From Thalassotalea profundi (GTDB lineage: Bacteria > Pseudomonadota > Gammaproteobacteria > Enterobacterales > Alteromonadaceae): a stretch of 64,000 nt of DNA. Of the stretch, positions 1-8,118 are shown in pieces (position 1 is the first letter of the stretch; every line of letters begins with the position of its first letter). A model generated the notes under the pieces. It did not search any database and was not told the DNA's origin. It was given only the letters and a program-made list of their open reading frames with translations. The stretch is taken from NCBI RefSeq assembly GCF_014653195.1, contig NZ_BNAH01000006.1, positions 237,615 through 301,614 of the forward strand, written 5' to 3'. A program made the position numbers and the translations under genes.

Positions 1-183
1 AAACGTTTGGCTGAAGCTTTTAAATTGTCGAATGGCAAAGATTCGTCTATCGCATTAAATTATGCTGAAGTATTAATTGCCAATAAACGCAACGAAGATG
101 CTTTAAAAGTTTTAAAATCAGTAGAATTGAAAAATTCTGCAGATGTAAATAGAAAAAAACAGCTAACACAATTAGCACAATAA
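1..183 (+). CDS. C-terminal end of a TPR protein, probably PrsT-like (partial)
   Basis: An open frame enters from the window edge and ends at TAA 181-183, leaving 60 residues. They read as helical, TPR-like repeats (IALNYAEVLIANKRNEDALKVLKSV). The layout of this tail resembles the end of the next gene: a repeat with YA..L.ANK..DEA, then a short polar tail. The product may therefore be a tandem paralogue of the PrsT lipoprotein that follows 35 bases later on the same strand, probably in one operon. The N-terminus lies outside the window, so neither a signal peptide nor the full repeat number can be judged. The TPR character is seen; the PrsT assignment is inferred. Confidence 0.65.
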   Translation, partial: KRLAEAFKLSNGKDSSIALNYAEVLIANKRNEDALKVLKSVELKNSADVNRKKQLTQLAQ

Positions 184-218
184 CGAGTATTTACAACGTA
201 TAAAACAAGGGATGGCAC

Positions 219-2993
219 ATGTACATAATAAAAAAAAGTAAAGGGTTAGTACCATTATTACTGGTTGTTTTGGCAGTGATTGGCTGTAGTGGAAAAAAAA
301 GTGATGAAGAATACTTAAGTTTAGCTAAAACATCGATGGACAAAGGTGAAACTAGCGCGGCAATAATCAATTTAAAAAATGTATTGAGCGTTAATTCACA
401 AAGTATTGAAGCGCGCTTTTTATTAGGGAAATCTTATTTAAGTTTAGGTTTATGGATTTCAGCAGGTAAAGAGTTAGAGATTGCCTATACCAATGGCTAT
501 GATACTTCACAGGTTATTCCGTTGTTAGCAAAGTCATATTATCACTTGGGTGACATACAGGGCTTGGAAGAATTAATTGCCCAGATAGATTTATTATCAC
601 AAGAGACTCAAACCATATTAAAAACGTTTACAGCCTTAACCTATATAAAGGAAGAGGTGTTTGAGCAAGGAATAATCTATTTATATGATGTTGTAGAAGT
701 TAATTATGATTCTAAATATACCAAACTTAGCCAAGCTTGGAAGTATGGTATGGATGATCAATTGAGTGATGCGATTGCAGTGATTGATGACATTTTAAAT
801 GAATCACCTGATTTTGCAGAAGCTATAGAGTATAACGCCTATCTATATTTCAAAGAACAAGATATGGCAAAAGCTGCTGAGTATTTTGGTAAATATATTG
901 CGATTCATCCTCAAGCCCATGAACTAAGAATGATGTATGCGCTAGCCTTAGTTTATTCTGAACAATACGAAGCCGGCGAGCAGCAAACTGATTTATTGCT
1001 TAAAGGTATGCCTAAAAATCCTAAGCTAAACCAAATAAAAGCACAAACCCGCTTTGCTGCAAATGATTATGAACAAGCAAAGCAATTTGCTGAGGTTGCT
1101 ATTCGAGGTGATAATAAACTTGTACTTTCTAAAGTGATTGCGGGTATTAGTGCTTATCAATTAAAGCAGTTAGAAGTGGCTTATTCTCATTTAAACTCGG
1201 TTAGTGCTGATCTGAATTATCAACATCCAGCGAAAAAAATTCTTAACGCCTTAAAGTTTCAGTTAGGTTATGAAGATGATGTGTTTAATGAGTTGTCGAG
1301 CGTTAATAATACAGATGTTGATGTTAATGTACTTGGCACGTCTGCTCAGGAGTTATTTAAACTAGGTAAAATTGAGGAAGCAAATTCATTATTGGAAAAA
1401 GCCGCTAAAAAAGACCCTGAGAATGCCGATGTTTTATATCAGCAAGGAATGTTTAAGTTATTTAATAAAGATGAAACAGCAACAACGTTCTTTGAAAAAG
1501 CGCTAGAAAAAAATCCTGAACTTGAATCTGCAATGTCAATGCTGTTACTTGAACGGTTAAAAGAGGGTGATTATGAGAAAGCCTTTGAAATAGCGAATAA
1601 TGTAGCCAGCGAAAATCCTGAATTAGCGTTTACCTACAAAGGGGTCATCTATTTTCGTCAAGGCGATTTAGCTAAGTCAAAAAAGGAATTTGAACAAGCA
1701 TTAAGCCTTAACAACGAAAATGCAGGTGTTCATTTCAAATTAGGCCAAGTATACGAAGCAGAAAAAAATACAGATAAGGCAATTGAGCAATATCAACAAG
1801 CGCTTAATATCAATATCAACTCACCATTAGTCGCCTCATCATTACTAAACTTAAGTAAAAACGAGGACTACAAAGAAACAGTTGAGGAGTATTTCCAACA
1901 ACTTGTCGATAAAAATGACAGGGAATATATCGCTCATGTTTATTTAGCTTCATTCTATATTGTTCGTAATGAATTTAATGCGGCTCAATTAGCTTTAACT
2001 AAAGGGCTTGAACGTAATCCAAATAACTTTCAACTATTGATGCTAAAAGGTAAGGTACAAGCTCACAGCAAAGATTATAGTAATGCACTTGTTAGTTTTA
2101 ATGAGGCATTAAAGCTAAATCCATATAGCCCAGCAACATTAATTGCTAAGGCTAATGTTTTTGAACTTCAAGGGAATTTACCTGAAGCAATAAACAGCCA
2201 AAAAGAGGCTATAAAGCTTATTCCAAATGAAGTTAGTTTAAAGCTAGGGCTTGCCAATTTACATATAAAAAATCGTGAATTACCTGCTGCGGCCAGCATA
2301 CTTTCAAATTTAAAGTTATCAGGGAAAGAGAATATTAATATCGAGCGTTTATTGGGAAAAATTGCATTTCTAAATAACGATTTCGATAAAGCGCGCAATA
2401 TATTAAGCAATGTATATCAAAAACTACAATCGGAAGATGTTGTTTTTGAATTGTCGACGTCATTACAGCAGTTAAAGCGTTCAGCAGAAGCTATTGCCAC
2501 TATCGAAAAATATAAATCTAATAATAAGGTGATTACCTCATTAGATTTATTACTTAAATACGCTGAGTTATTGGAAAAAGACAAACCAGAAGCGGCGCTT
2601 GATATATATAATACGATTTTGTCACAATCTGACCGCCACTTTGCTATGTTAAATAATGCAGCGATGATTCATTTAAAATTAGGAAATACTGAGAAAGCGC
2701 TTTCTCTTGCAAAAGAAGCGTTGGATAAAGCCCCCAATATGAGTGCGATTCAAAATACGTACGGTTTAACGTTATTATCTGCAAATAAAAACAGTGACGC
2801 TGAAAAGTATTTAAAACAAGCTTCTGTGGCCAACTTGAAAAATGATAACTATAAAGTTCACTATGCGATGGCGTTGTTTGCCAATAATAAAAAGGATGAA
2901 GCTAAAGGGGTCATCTCAAATATAAACCTGCAAGACTTGAATGAGTTTACATTGCCTAAATATAACGAATTAGTGGACGCTTTGGGTTTATAA
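219..2993 (+). CDS. prsT: PEP-CTERM system TPR-repeat lipoprotein PrsT
   Basis: This is a 924-residue protein with a lipoprotein signal (basic start, hydrophobic stretch, lipobox VIGC with Cys23), so it is probably anchored to a membrane facing the periplasm. Nearly all of the rest is tandem tetratricopeptide-type repeats of about 34 residues, for example near 390-560 and 600-700 with the A...G.....A...Y..AL pattern. Length, lipobox and all-TPR build match the PrsT family, which accompanies exosortase and exopolysaccharide genes and is thought to act in EPS assembly or in handling PEP-CTERM proteins. The start ATG at 219 follows an AAGG-type ribosome site. A PEP-CTERM substrate gene lies just downstream, which supports the assignment. 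The exosortase itself is not in the window. Confidence 0.88.
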   Translation: MYIIKKSKGLVPLLLVVLAVIGCSGKKSDEEYLSLAKTSMDKGETSAAIINLKNVLSVNSQSIEARFLLGKSYLSLGLWISAGKELEIAYTNGYDTSQVIPLLAKSYYHLGDIQGLEELIAQIDLLSQETQTILKTFTALTYIKEEVFEQGIIYLYDVVEVNYDSKYTKLSQAWKYGMDDQLSDAIAVIDDILNESPDFAEAIEYNAYLYFKEQDMAKAAEYFGKYIAIHPQAHELRMMYALALVYSEQYEAGEQQTDLLLKGMPKNPKLNQIKAQTRFAANDYEQAKQFAEVAIRGDNKLVLSKVIAGISAYQLKQLEVAYSHLNSVSADLNYQHPAKKILNALKFQLGYEDDVFNELSSVNNTDVDVNVLGTSAQELFKLGKIEEANSLLEKAAKKDPENADVLYQQGMFKLFNKDETATTFFEKALEKNPELESAMSMLLLERLKEGDYEKAFEIANNVASENPELAFTYKGVIYFRQGDLAKSKKEFEQALSLNNENAGVHFKLGQVYEAEKNTDKAIEQYQQALNININSPLVASSLLNLSKNEDYKETVEEYFQQLVDKNDREYIAHVYLASFYIVRNEFNAAQLALTKGLERNPNNFQLLMLKGKVQAHSKDYSNALVSFNEALKLNPYSPATLIAKANVFELQGNLPEAINSQKEAIKLIPNEVSLKLGLANLHIKNRELPAAASILSNLKLSGKENINIERLLGKIAFLNNDFDKARNILSNVYQKLQSEDVVFELSTSLQQLKRSAEAIATIEKYKSNNKVITSLDLLLKYAELLEKDKPEAALDIYNTILSQSDRHFAMLNNAAMIHLKLGNTEKALSLAKEALDKAPNMSAIQNTYGLTLLSANKNSDAEKYLKQASVANLKNDNYKVHYAMALFANNKKDEAKGVISNINLQDLNEFTLPKYNELVDALGL

Positions 2994-3127
2994 TCAGTGT
3001 CAGAATATTTTACACATAGTAAATACTGGCATTACCTGTGTTCGCTATATTGTTGTTTTAAGAGTGTTTTTTAATGTTGGCACGTAGGGTGCATTATACA
3101 GGACAGAACTTAAATGGAGATATTAAA

Positions 3128-3976
3128 ATGAATAAATTATTTACAGCAGCGTTAGCTTCGCTAGCGTTTGTAGGAACAGCAACAGCGGACCAAATTTATA
3201 TCGATGTTGGTGCGGATTATGGCGGAAATACATACGCTCAAGGTAATGGTAATACTACTACAGGTTGGAAAAATAGCCTTAAGTTAGTATTTGAATCAAA
3301 CTCTACAGTAACAGATGTAGACGGTGACGGTACTATTTCTGCTGGTGATACTATTGTTTCTACTGGTGGATTAGGTTTTGGTGGTACTATTGCGAACAAT
3401 AAAGTTACTGCGTTAATTGATGGTGAAGGCTTACTTGCTACTGATCCTAGTGACAATGGATATGGAAGCATCTCTTCATCTTGGGTACTAAGCTTTCGCT
3501 TCAGTGATTTAATGGGGTCGTTTGACGGTACTGATTTTAACTATACTTCGGGTAATATTGATTGGTTATTATTTGATATTACAAATGGTTTTGGTACTGA
3601 AGTACATTTATTCACAACTAGTATTCAAAGTCATTCATACACAACTGGTAACCAAGTATTTAATGGTGAAATTGGTAACTTTGGTACAGATACAGTAAAT
3701 GGCGTAGCTGCTAGTGATATCTTTAATATTGCTTATGGTAATTCTTCAATGACGTTTGAAGAGTATGCTACAACAATGAGTCAAAATGTACGTTTTCGTA
3801 TCGACCAAAATACTGACCAACCAAATGTTGTTGGTGTTGATGCTCAAGCAGGTGAAATTTATATTTCTGGTAAGCATGACGGTTCAATAGAGTTTGCAGT
3901 TCCAGAGCCGGCTACTATTGCAATCTTAGGTTTAGGTTTATTAGGTTTCGCTGGTGCGTCACGTCGTAAGTCTTAA
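3128..3976 (+). CDS. PEP-CTERM sorting domain-containing protein
   Basis: This is a secreted substrate of an exosortase. The frame is open from 3074, but the ATG at 3128 is chosen because GGAG (3116-3119) sits eight bases upstream and the product then begins with a clean Sec signal peptide (MNKLFTAALA..., cleavage after about TATA at residue 20). The 282-residue protein ends with VPEPATIAILGLGLLGFAG then SRRKS: the PEP motif, a hydrophobic helix and a basic tail, which is the complete sorting signal. The middle is rich in Gly, Asn, Thr and Asp and carries an EF-hand- or dockerin-like calcium loop (DVDGDGTISAGD, residues about 63-74). The specific function is unknown; this class is usually surface or EPS-associated. 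Confidence 0.9.
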   Translation: MNKLFTAALASLAFVGTATADQIYIDVGADYGGNTYAQGNGNTTTGWKNSLKLVFESNSTVTDVDGDGTISAGDTIVSTGGLGFGGTIANNKVTALIDGEGLLATDPSDNGYGSISSSWVLSFRFSDLMGSFDGTDFNYTSGNIDWLLFDITNGFGTEVHLFTTSIQSHSYTTGNQVFNGEIGNFGTDTVNGVAASDIFNIAYGNSSMTFEEYATTMSQNVRFRIDQNTDQPNVVGVDAQAGEIYISGKHDGSIEFAVPEPATIAILGLGLLGFAGASRRKS

Positions 3977-3996
3977 TCTTAAATAGATTTAATAAG

Positions 3997-4020
3997 AAAC
4001 CGCCTTACGGCGGTTTTTTT
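3997..4020 (+). terminator. Rho-independent terminator after the PEP-CTERM gene
   Basis: A perfect 8-bp stem AAACCGCC / GGCGGTTT with loop TTAC (4005-4008) is followed by an unbroken T run, 20 bases after the stop codon. The A run on the other side of the stem could also let it serve transcripts of the opposing gene. Confidence 0.9.
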
Positions 4021-4047
4021 ATGCCTAAAATTTAATGAAATAGATTG

Positions 4048-4217
4048 AGTGTAGGTCGGTGTTTACGCCGACAGTAAGGTCAGCAGTGATTGTTAATGAA
4101 TTAGATATAGAACAATATGCTATTGAGCCCAACCTACAATAGGCCTGTATATTACTATTAGCTAAGCTGATTATTGTAGGTGTAGGTCGCCATTTACCCT
4201 GATAGGGCGTTAAATGG
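4048..4217. repeat. Intergenic repeat element with hairpins
   Basis: The non-coding stretch 4021-4241 carries GTGTAGGTCG twice (4049-4058 and 4180-4189). Each copy runs into a hairpin: GTCGG..TTTA..CCGAC (4055-4072), and a CCATTTA / TAAATGG stem (4190-4196 with 4211-4217) holding an inner CCCT/AGGG. An inverted pair ACCTACAAT (4132-4140) and ATTGTAGGT (4173-4181) lies between them. The pattern resembles the short dispersed palindromic repeats of marine Alteromonadales. Dispersal elsewhere in this genome cannot be seen here. Confidence 0.5.
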
Positions 4218-4241
4218 TGTAGACATAACTGGGTCATAAGT

Positions 4242-5132
4242 CTACTTACTATCGTCAATTATCCCTTTAAATACTTTGAACATATAACGCTGTAGTGGGT
4301 TTTTATTACCAAAAGGGCGCCATGTTTTTACTGTTTTATTAAGATAAGCATCGTAGTGCATACCTCTAGGAGCGCAAATCACTTCACCTCTATTTAAGAT
4401 AATTTTTAGCGCGTTAGAACATAACACTCCAGCGGCTAAGGAAATACCCATGCAGGTTGAAGGTACTTTCTTTTTAAAGAAATTAACCGAGGTTCTTTGC
4501 GCTAAATAATGTCGCTGTAAACAGGCTGGAGCAACACCAACAACAAACCTTATAATGTTGTCGGCAAAAATTTGTGCCTTTTCTTCTTCAGTTGCTGTGG
4601 GACTAGGATCTTGAATGGCAAAATATTCGTCAAATGACATTTTACCAGGCATAAAGACTAAAAATGCGGTACCCATACCAAGAGGTGCGGCTGTGATAGT
4701 CGGAATTCCTTTTTCATAACAACGACGGAATACTTTTCTTCTCATTTCTAACGCGAAAATATCTAAGCTGTCGACATATATATCAACGCCTTCGAGAAAT
4801 TCTTCAAGGTTATCATCGGTAATGCCTTGGTTGAAGTTTTTAATTTCAGCTTCAGGGTTTATACCTTGAATAGTCTCTTCCATCACTTCTGCTTTAGCCC
4901 TGCCAATAGTAGACATATTAGCGCCGGCTTGGCGGTTAAAGTTAGCAACATCGTAATCATCAAGATCAGAAATATTAAATTTACCTATCCCAAGGCGAGA
5001 TAATACGATGGCGTGATCACCACCAACACCACCTAAACCGCCAATAGCTACCTTAGTACTACGTAATTTTTGTTGCTCTGCATCGGTAACCCAGCCGATA
5101 TTTCTAGAAAATGCTTCTTCATAATTAAACAT
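4242..5132 (-). CDS. ThiF/HesA/MoeB-family E1-like adenylyltransferase
   Basis: This 296-residue enzyme is of the ubiquitin-activating-like (E1) family, which adenylates a carboxylate, classically the C-terminus of a small protein such as ThiS, MoaD or a Ubl. It shows the ATP-binding Rossmann loop GGLGGVGG (about 31-38) and the DLDDYDVANFNRQ stretch (about 55-67), with the acidic residue and the Asn/Arg/Gln of the active site. The paired CxxC zinc motifs of ThiF and MoeB are not visible, so it is not a standard thiamine or molybdopterin enzyme, and no ThiS or MoaD gene is nearby. It lies 49 bases downstream of the PEP-CTERM-associated acyltransferase on the same strand, so the two are probably co-transcribed. 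The substrate is unknown. It could activate an amino acid, a peptide tail or a tRNA base. Confidence 0.85.
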   Translation of the reverse strand: MFNYEEAFSRNIGWVTDAEQQKLRSTKVAIGGLGGVGGDHAIVLSRLGIGKFNISDLDDYDVANFNRQAGANMSTIGRAKAEVMEETIQGINPEAEIKNFNQGITDDNLEEFLEGVDIYVDSLDIFALEMRRKVFRRCYEKGIPTITAAPLGMGTAFLVFMPGKMSFDEYFAIQDPSPTATEEEKAQIFADNIIRFVVGVAPACLQRHYLAQRTSVNFFKKKVPSTCMGISLAAGVLCSNALKIILNRGEVICAPRGMHYDAYLNKTVKTWRPFGNKNPLQRYMFKVFKGIIDDSK

Positions 5133-5181
5133 ATAAAACCTTTATATTTAGTATTAATAGACAGAAACAAATGACCAATAT

Positions 5182-5985
5182 TTAAAAATGGTTACTTAGG
5201 TCTATATTTGGAATATTAAACGGGGTATTTTTACCAAAATTAACTAACTTAATTTGCTCTGTCATATCCTTATGAATAATGGCATAGAGCTCTTCAAGTT
5301 GTTCTGTAAGATCTTTATGAAAGTTCTTTTTGTCTAAATAGAACATTGCCCGTTGCCCGTGATAATCCATTACATCACCAATTTGCTCAAAGGGTAATCC
5401 AAAGCGTTTTAATCGTCGATTAAGTCGTGGTTCCATCATGACGACCATGCCTTGATGTTGACATAAACTTGCTAATGATATTCCACCTAGATAAAGACCC
5501 ATTGCAATATTAGGAAAGTTACGGCGTTCTTCTTCAGAATAAATTGTTTCAGGATTAATATTATTGAGAACGTAAGGGATGTTCTTTTCTTTTTCACGTC
5601 GTCTAAATGATGCAAGGACCGCTAAACGTGATATTTCTCCAAAACTTCCTCTGGGTAAAGAACTTGTATCAAAAACTTCTTTTTTTGCACTTTGTAAGCA
5701 ATTAGCTTCAAAAGGTAATTGTTTATTAGGATCATTCGGAGGTGGAATGATTAATCTGATACAGCCGGCGAAAACACCTGTACGTCTATGTTCTAATAAG
5801 CAGTGATAAGCATAGTGATCACACTCGTCAATCTCCATTTGCAGGTCATTTTCGGGCTCCCAACCTAATTCAGTACTATAGACGCCATAGCGTATTTTAT
5901 ACGCTTCTTGTCGAAGTTCTTTGGTATCGGCAAATCGTATTTTGAAATACTGATTAAAATTTTCTGCAATTGAGTATTGAGTCAT
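5182..5985 (-). CDS. PEP-CTERM/exosortase system-associated acyltransferase
   Basis: This 267-residue GNAT-fold protein is of the N-acyl amino acid synthase / autoinducer-synthase-like class. Residues 28-38 read RYGVYSTELGW, followed by DECDHYAYHCLLEHRRTG, which matches the arrangement in the exosortase-associated acyltransferase family (acyl-ACP donor, amine acceptor). The strand-loop G.IRLI.PP follows, and a conserved FGEISRLAV segment lies near the middle. There is no signal peptide, so it should be cytoplasmic. It is the first gene of a probable two-gene unit with the ThiF-like gene. Its upstream region (5986-6269) is long and carries repeats that may regulate it. The product has not been determined; a long-chain N-acyl amino acid is a reasonable guess from related FeeM enzymes. 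Confidence 0.85.
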   Translation of the reverse strand: MTQYSIAENFNQYFKIRFADTKELRQEAYKIRYGVYSTELGWEPENDLQMEIDECDHYAYHCLLEHRRTGVFAGCIRLIIPPPNDPNKQLPFEANCLQSAKKEVFDTSSLPRGSFGEISRLAVLASFRRREKEKNIPYVLNNINPETIYSEEERRNFPNIAMGLYLGGISLASLCQHQGMVVMMEPRLNRRLKRFGLPFEQIGDVMDYHGQRAMFYLDKKNFHKDLTEQLEELYAIIHKDMTEQIKLVNFGKNTPFNIPNIDLSNHF

Positions 5986-6064
5986 TATCCGTTTGCAATT
6001 TTAACTGACTATTTATTTATATAAATATAACAGTTATAAATTGTTTTACCTCATTTTAATTAAT

Positions 6065-6160
6065 ATTTTATTGATATACATTAGTATTGATTCAAGAAAG
6101 TTGCTTGAATAAAATGAAACACTTATATCAATAATGTGGTACGCATTTTATTGATATACA
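6065..6160. repeat. Paired 16-bp direct repeats upstream of the acyltransferase gene
   Basis: ATTTTATTGATATACA occurs at 6065-6080 and again at 6145-6160, exactly 80 bases apart. Between them is a perfect inverted repeat ATTCAAG / CTTGAAT (6090-6096 and 6104-6110). The whole gap 5986-6269 is very AT-rich, holds no gene, and separates the patatin gene from the acyltransferase gene on the same strand. It is probably a promoter and operator region. Confidence 0.45.
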
Positions 6161-6269
6161 ACAATAATTCACCAGCGCTTGGATGGCAATGCTAGCTTAC
6201 AGTTATTTAGCTGAAATCACTGTATTAATAATTAATTATTTATGACTGTATAATTAATAGACTATTAAT

Positions 6270-7100
6270 TTATTCAGATAGTGCTTTTACTTTTATTGGC
6301 AAAATTTTATGTGCGGTATAATACCCTTTATAAAATAGAGCTTCTTTTTGAAGAGTGGTCATATTGAAGTCAACCGCTGATGATAACCCTGTATTAACCA
6401 CTACCGTATTATGCCAAAATTCATTATTAATATATTCTCTTGAGATCGTTGTCATAAAAGTGCGTATTAATAGGCTAATATATTGTACAATAGGGAAAAT
6501 GCCTTTTACCTGAATTTCGTCATACTCATATTCACCTTTTAACCTAAAACAAATGACGGGTGTTTCATCTTTTGCCCAATCTCTGTGTAATGCATCCTCA
6601 GATAAAATACTGCCGTCTACCATTAAATGCTTACCAAAAGTTTTAAAACTAAAGACTAGTGGTATAGACATTGAAAACCTAACAGCAAGAGAAACTTTAA
6701 CATCAGGAGTATGCTCTTTATCAAAAATAACTGGTTGACCGCGGGCAACATCAGTAGCAACAACATGTAGATTGTAATCTAAGTCAGCAAAAGTTTTACC
6801 ATTGAGGAGGCGATCTATCCAACGCTCGAATACGTCACCTGAGCTTAAACCTCCGCTTCTAATTAACTTGATTAACGAAAACTCACGAAATTGATTGTAA
6901 TTTGTATTCAAAGCAATATGCTTTATTTCGGCTAATGTTAAGCCTGATGCATACAAACTGCTGATAATACTTCCCCCTGATACACCTACTAAATGATCAA
7001 ACTCGAGATCAAACTCTTGTAATGCTTGCAATATCCCCACATGTGCAGGTAATCGAGTGCCACCACCGGCAAAAATAGGTACTATTTTTTTTGTTATCAT
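6270..7100 (-). CDS. Patatin-like phospholipase family protein
   Basis: This is a predicted serine lipid acyl hydrolase of 276 residues. The oxyanion loop GGGTRLPAH is at 12-20, the nucleophile elbow GVSGGS at 39-44 (Ser41), and the dyad Asp lies in VDGS at 161-164 (Asp162), in the usual patatin order. No signal peptide is present, so it is cytoplasmic or loosely membrane-associated. A hydrophobic stretch near 205-220 (IFPIVQYISLLIRTFM) may contact membrane. It is read in the same direction as the acyltransferase and ThiF genes but with a 284-base gap, so a shared transcript is possible, not shown. The substrate is unknown; phospholipids or a lipid product of the neighbouring acyltransferase are candidates. 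Confidence 0.85.
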   Translation of the reverse strand: MITKKIVPIFAGGGTRLPAHVGILQALQEFDLEFDHLVGVSGGSIISSLYASGLTLAEIKHIALNTNYNQFREFSLIKLIRSGGLSSGDVFERWIDRLLNGKTFADLDYNLHVVATDVARGQPVIFDKEHTPDVKVSLAVRFSMSIPLVFSFKTFGKHLMVDGSILSEDALHRDWAKDETPVICFRLKGEYEYDEIQVKGIFPIVQYISLLIRTFMTTISREYINNEFWHNTVVVNTGLSSAVDFNMTTLQKEALFYKGYYTAHKILPIKVKALSE

Positions 7101-7235
7101 ATTTTCTTACTTGTTAGGTAGTTAGAGTTCCGAACCTAAAGTAATTATGGTTAATATTTATAAATTTGCGTAATTATAAGTTTTTTTTGCTACACTTTTT
7201 TTTATTTATATACTTGAATCATTTGGAAATTTAGT

Positions 7236-8009
7236 ATGATTTTATTTTTTCGTCGCACCATACTCATTGCTTTTGTTAGTCTATCGGCAAGCTTTGCTGT
7301 TTATGCTGACTTAGCCAATACATTAGAAAAAGTGAAGCCTTCAGTTGTTGCTATAGGTGTTCATACACCGACAGGTCGTCCGCAAAATAGTATTAATGGT
7401 ACTGGATTTGCAATAGGGAATGGTCAATACATAGTCACTAATCACCATGTTTTACCCACAGAGCTTGATGTTAGTTTGTTGCAGCAGATGGCTGTGTTTG
7501 TAGGCTCAGGAAAAACCGCAAAGGTTAGAAAAGCTCAGATAATTGGTACTTCAGCAAAATACGACTTAGCACTATTAAAAATTGAAGGTGCACCTCTACC
7601 TGCAATGAAACTTGCTGGGGAAAGTTTTATAAGGGAAGGCAGTGCTGTGGCATTTACTGGCTTTCCTATTGGGGCGGCTTTAGGTTTATATCCTGTTACT
7701 CATCGCGGAATTATCGCTAGCATTACACCCACTATTGTCCCTGTTGAAAATGCAGGCTCTATTAATATTGCTATGTTAAAACGCTTACGTGATCCGTACT
7801 TGGTGTATCAGCTTGATGCTACAGCTTATCCTGGTAATAGCGGCAGCGCTTTATATGATATTGAATCAGGTGCTGTGATCGGAGTTATTAATAAAGTGTT
7901 TGTACAGGAAACTAAAGAAGCGGTAATTTCGAAACCTAGTGGCATTACTTACGCAATACCTGTTAAGTATTTATATGATTTATTAAGAGAGCATAAAGTA
8001 AAATGGTAG
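7236..8009 (+). CDS. Exported trypsin-like serine protease (S1 family)
   Basis: This 257-residue protein begins with a Sec signal peptide (FFRRTILIAFVSLSASFAVYA, cleavage near 24). The chymotrypsin-fold triad is visible: His71 in TNHHV, Asp110 in KYDLALLKI and Ser202 in YPGNSGSALYD. It ends directly after the protease domain, so unlike DegP and DegS it has no PDZ domain. This suggests a soluble periplasmic protease without DegP-type peptide-sensing control. It is divergent from the patatin gene (135-base gap) and convergent with yibQ. Family assignment is firm; the target is unknown. Confidence 0.87.
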   Translation: MILFFRRTILIAFVSLSASFAVYADLANTLEKVKPSVVAIGVHTPTGRPQNSINGTGFAIGNGQYIVTNHHVLPTELDVSLLQQMAVFVGSGKTAKVRKAQIIGTSAKYDLALLKIEGAPLPAMKLAGESFIREGSAVAFTGFPIGAALGLYPVTHRGIIASITPTIVPVENAGSINIAMLKRLRDPYLVYQLDATAYPGNSGSALYDIESGAVIGVINKVFVQETKEAVISKPSGITYAIPVKYLYDLLREHKVKW

Positions 8010-8118
8010 CTCTAATTGGCTTGCCAGTGAATGTTATTATTTCGGGCGTCAGTATTGACGGATCATTGAGGTGTACTAATTTAATAGCGCTTATTAATAC
8101 GTAATTTAAGAGTAATGA

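Noticed and set aside
4025..4258. 77-codon minus-strand frame over the intergenic repeat
   Set aside because: It covers the hairpin repeats and overlaps the end of the ThiF-like gene. The composition gives no protein-like pattern.
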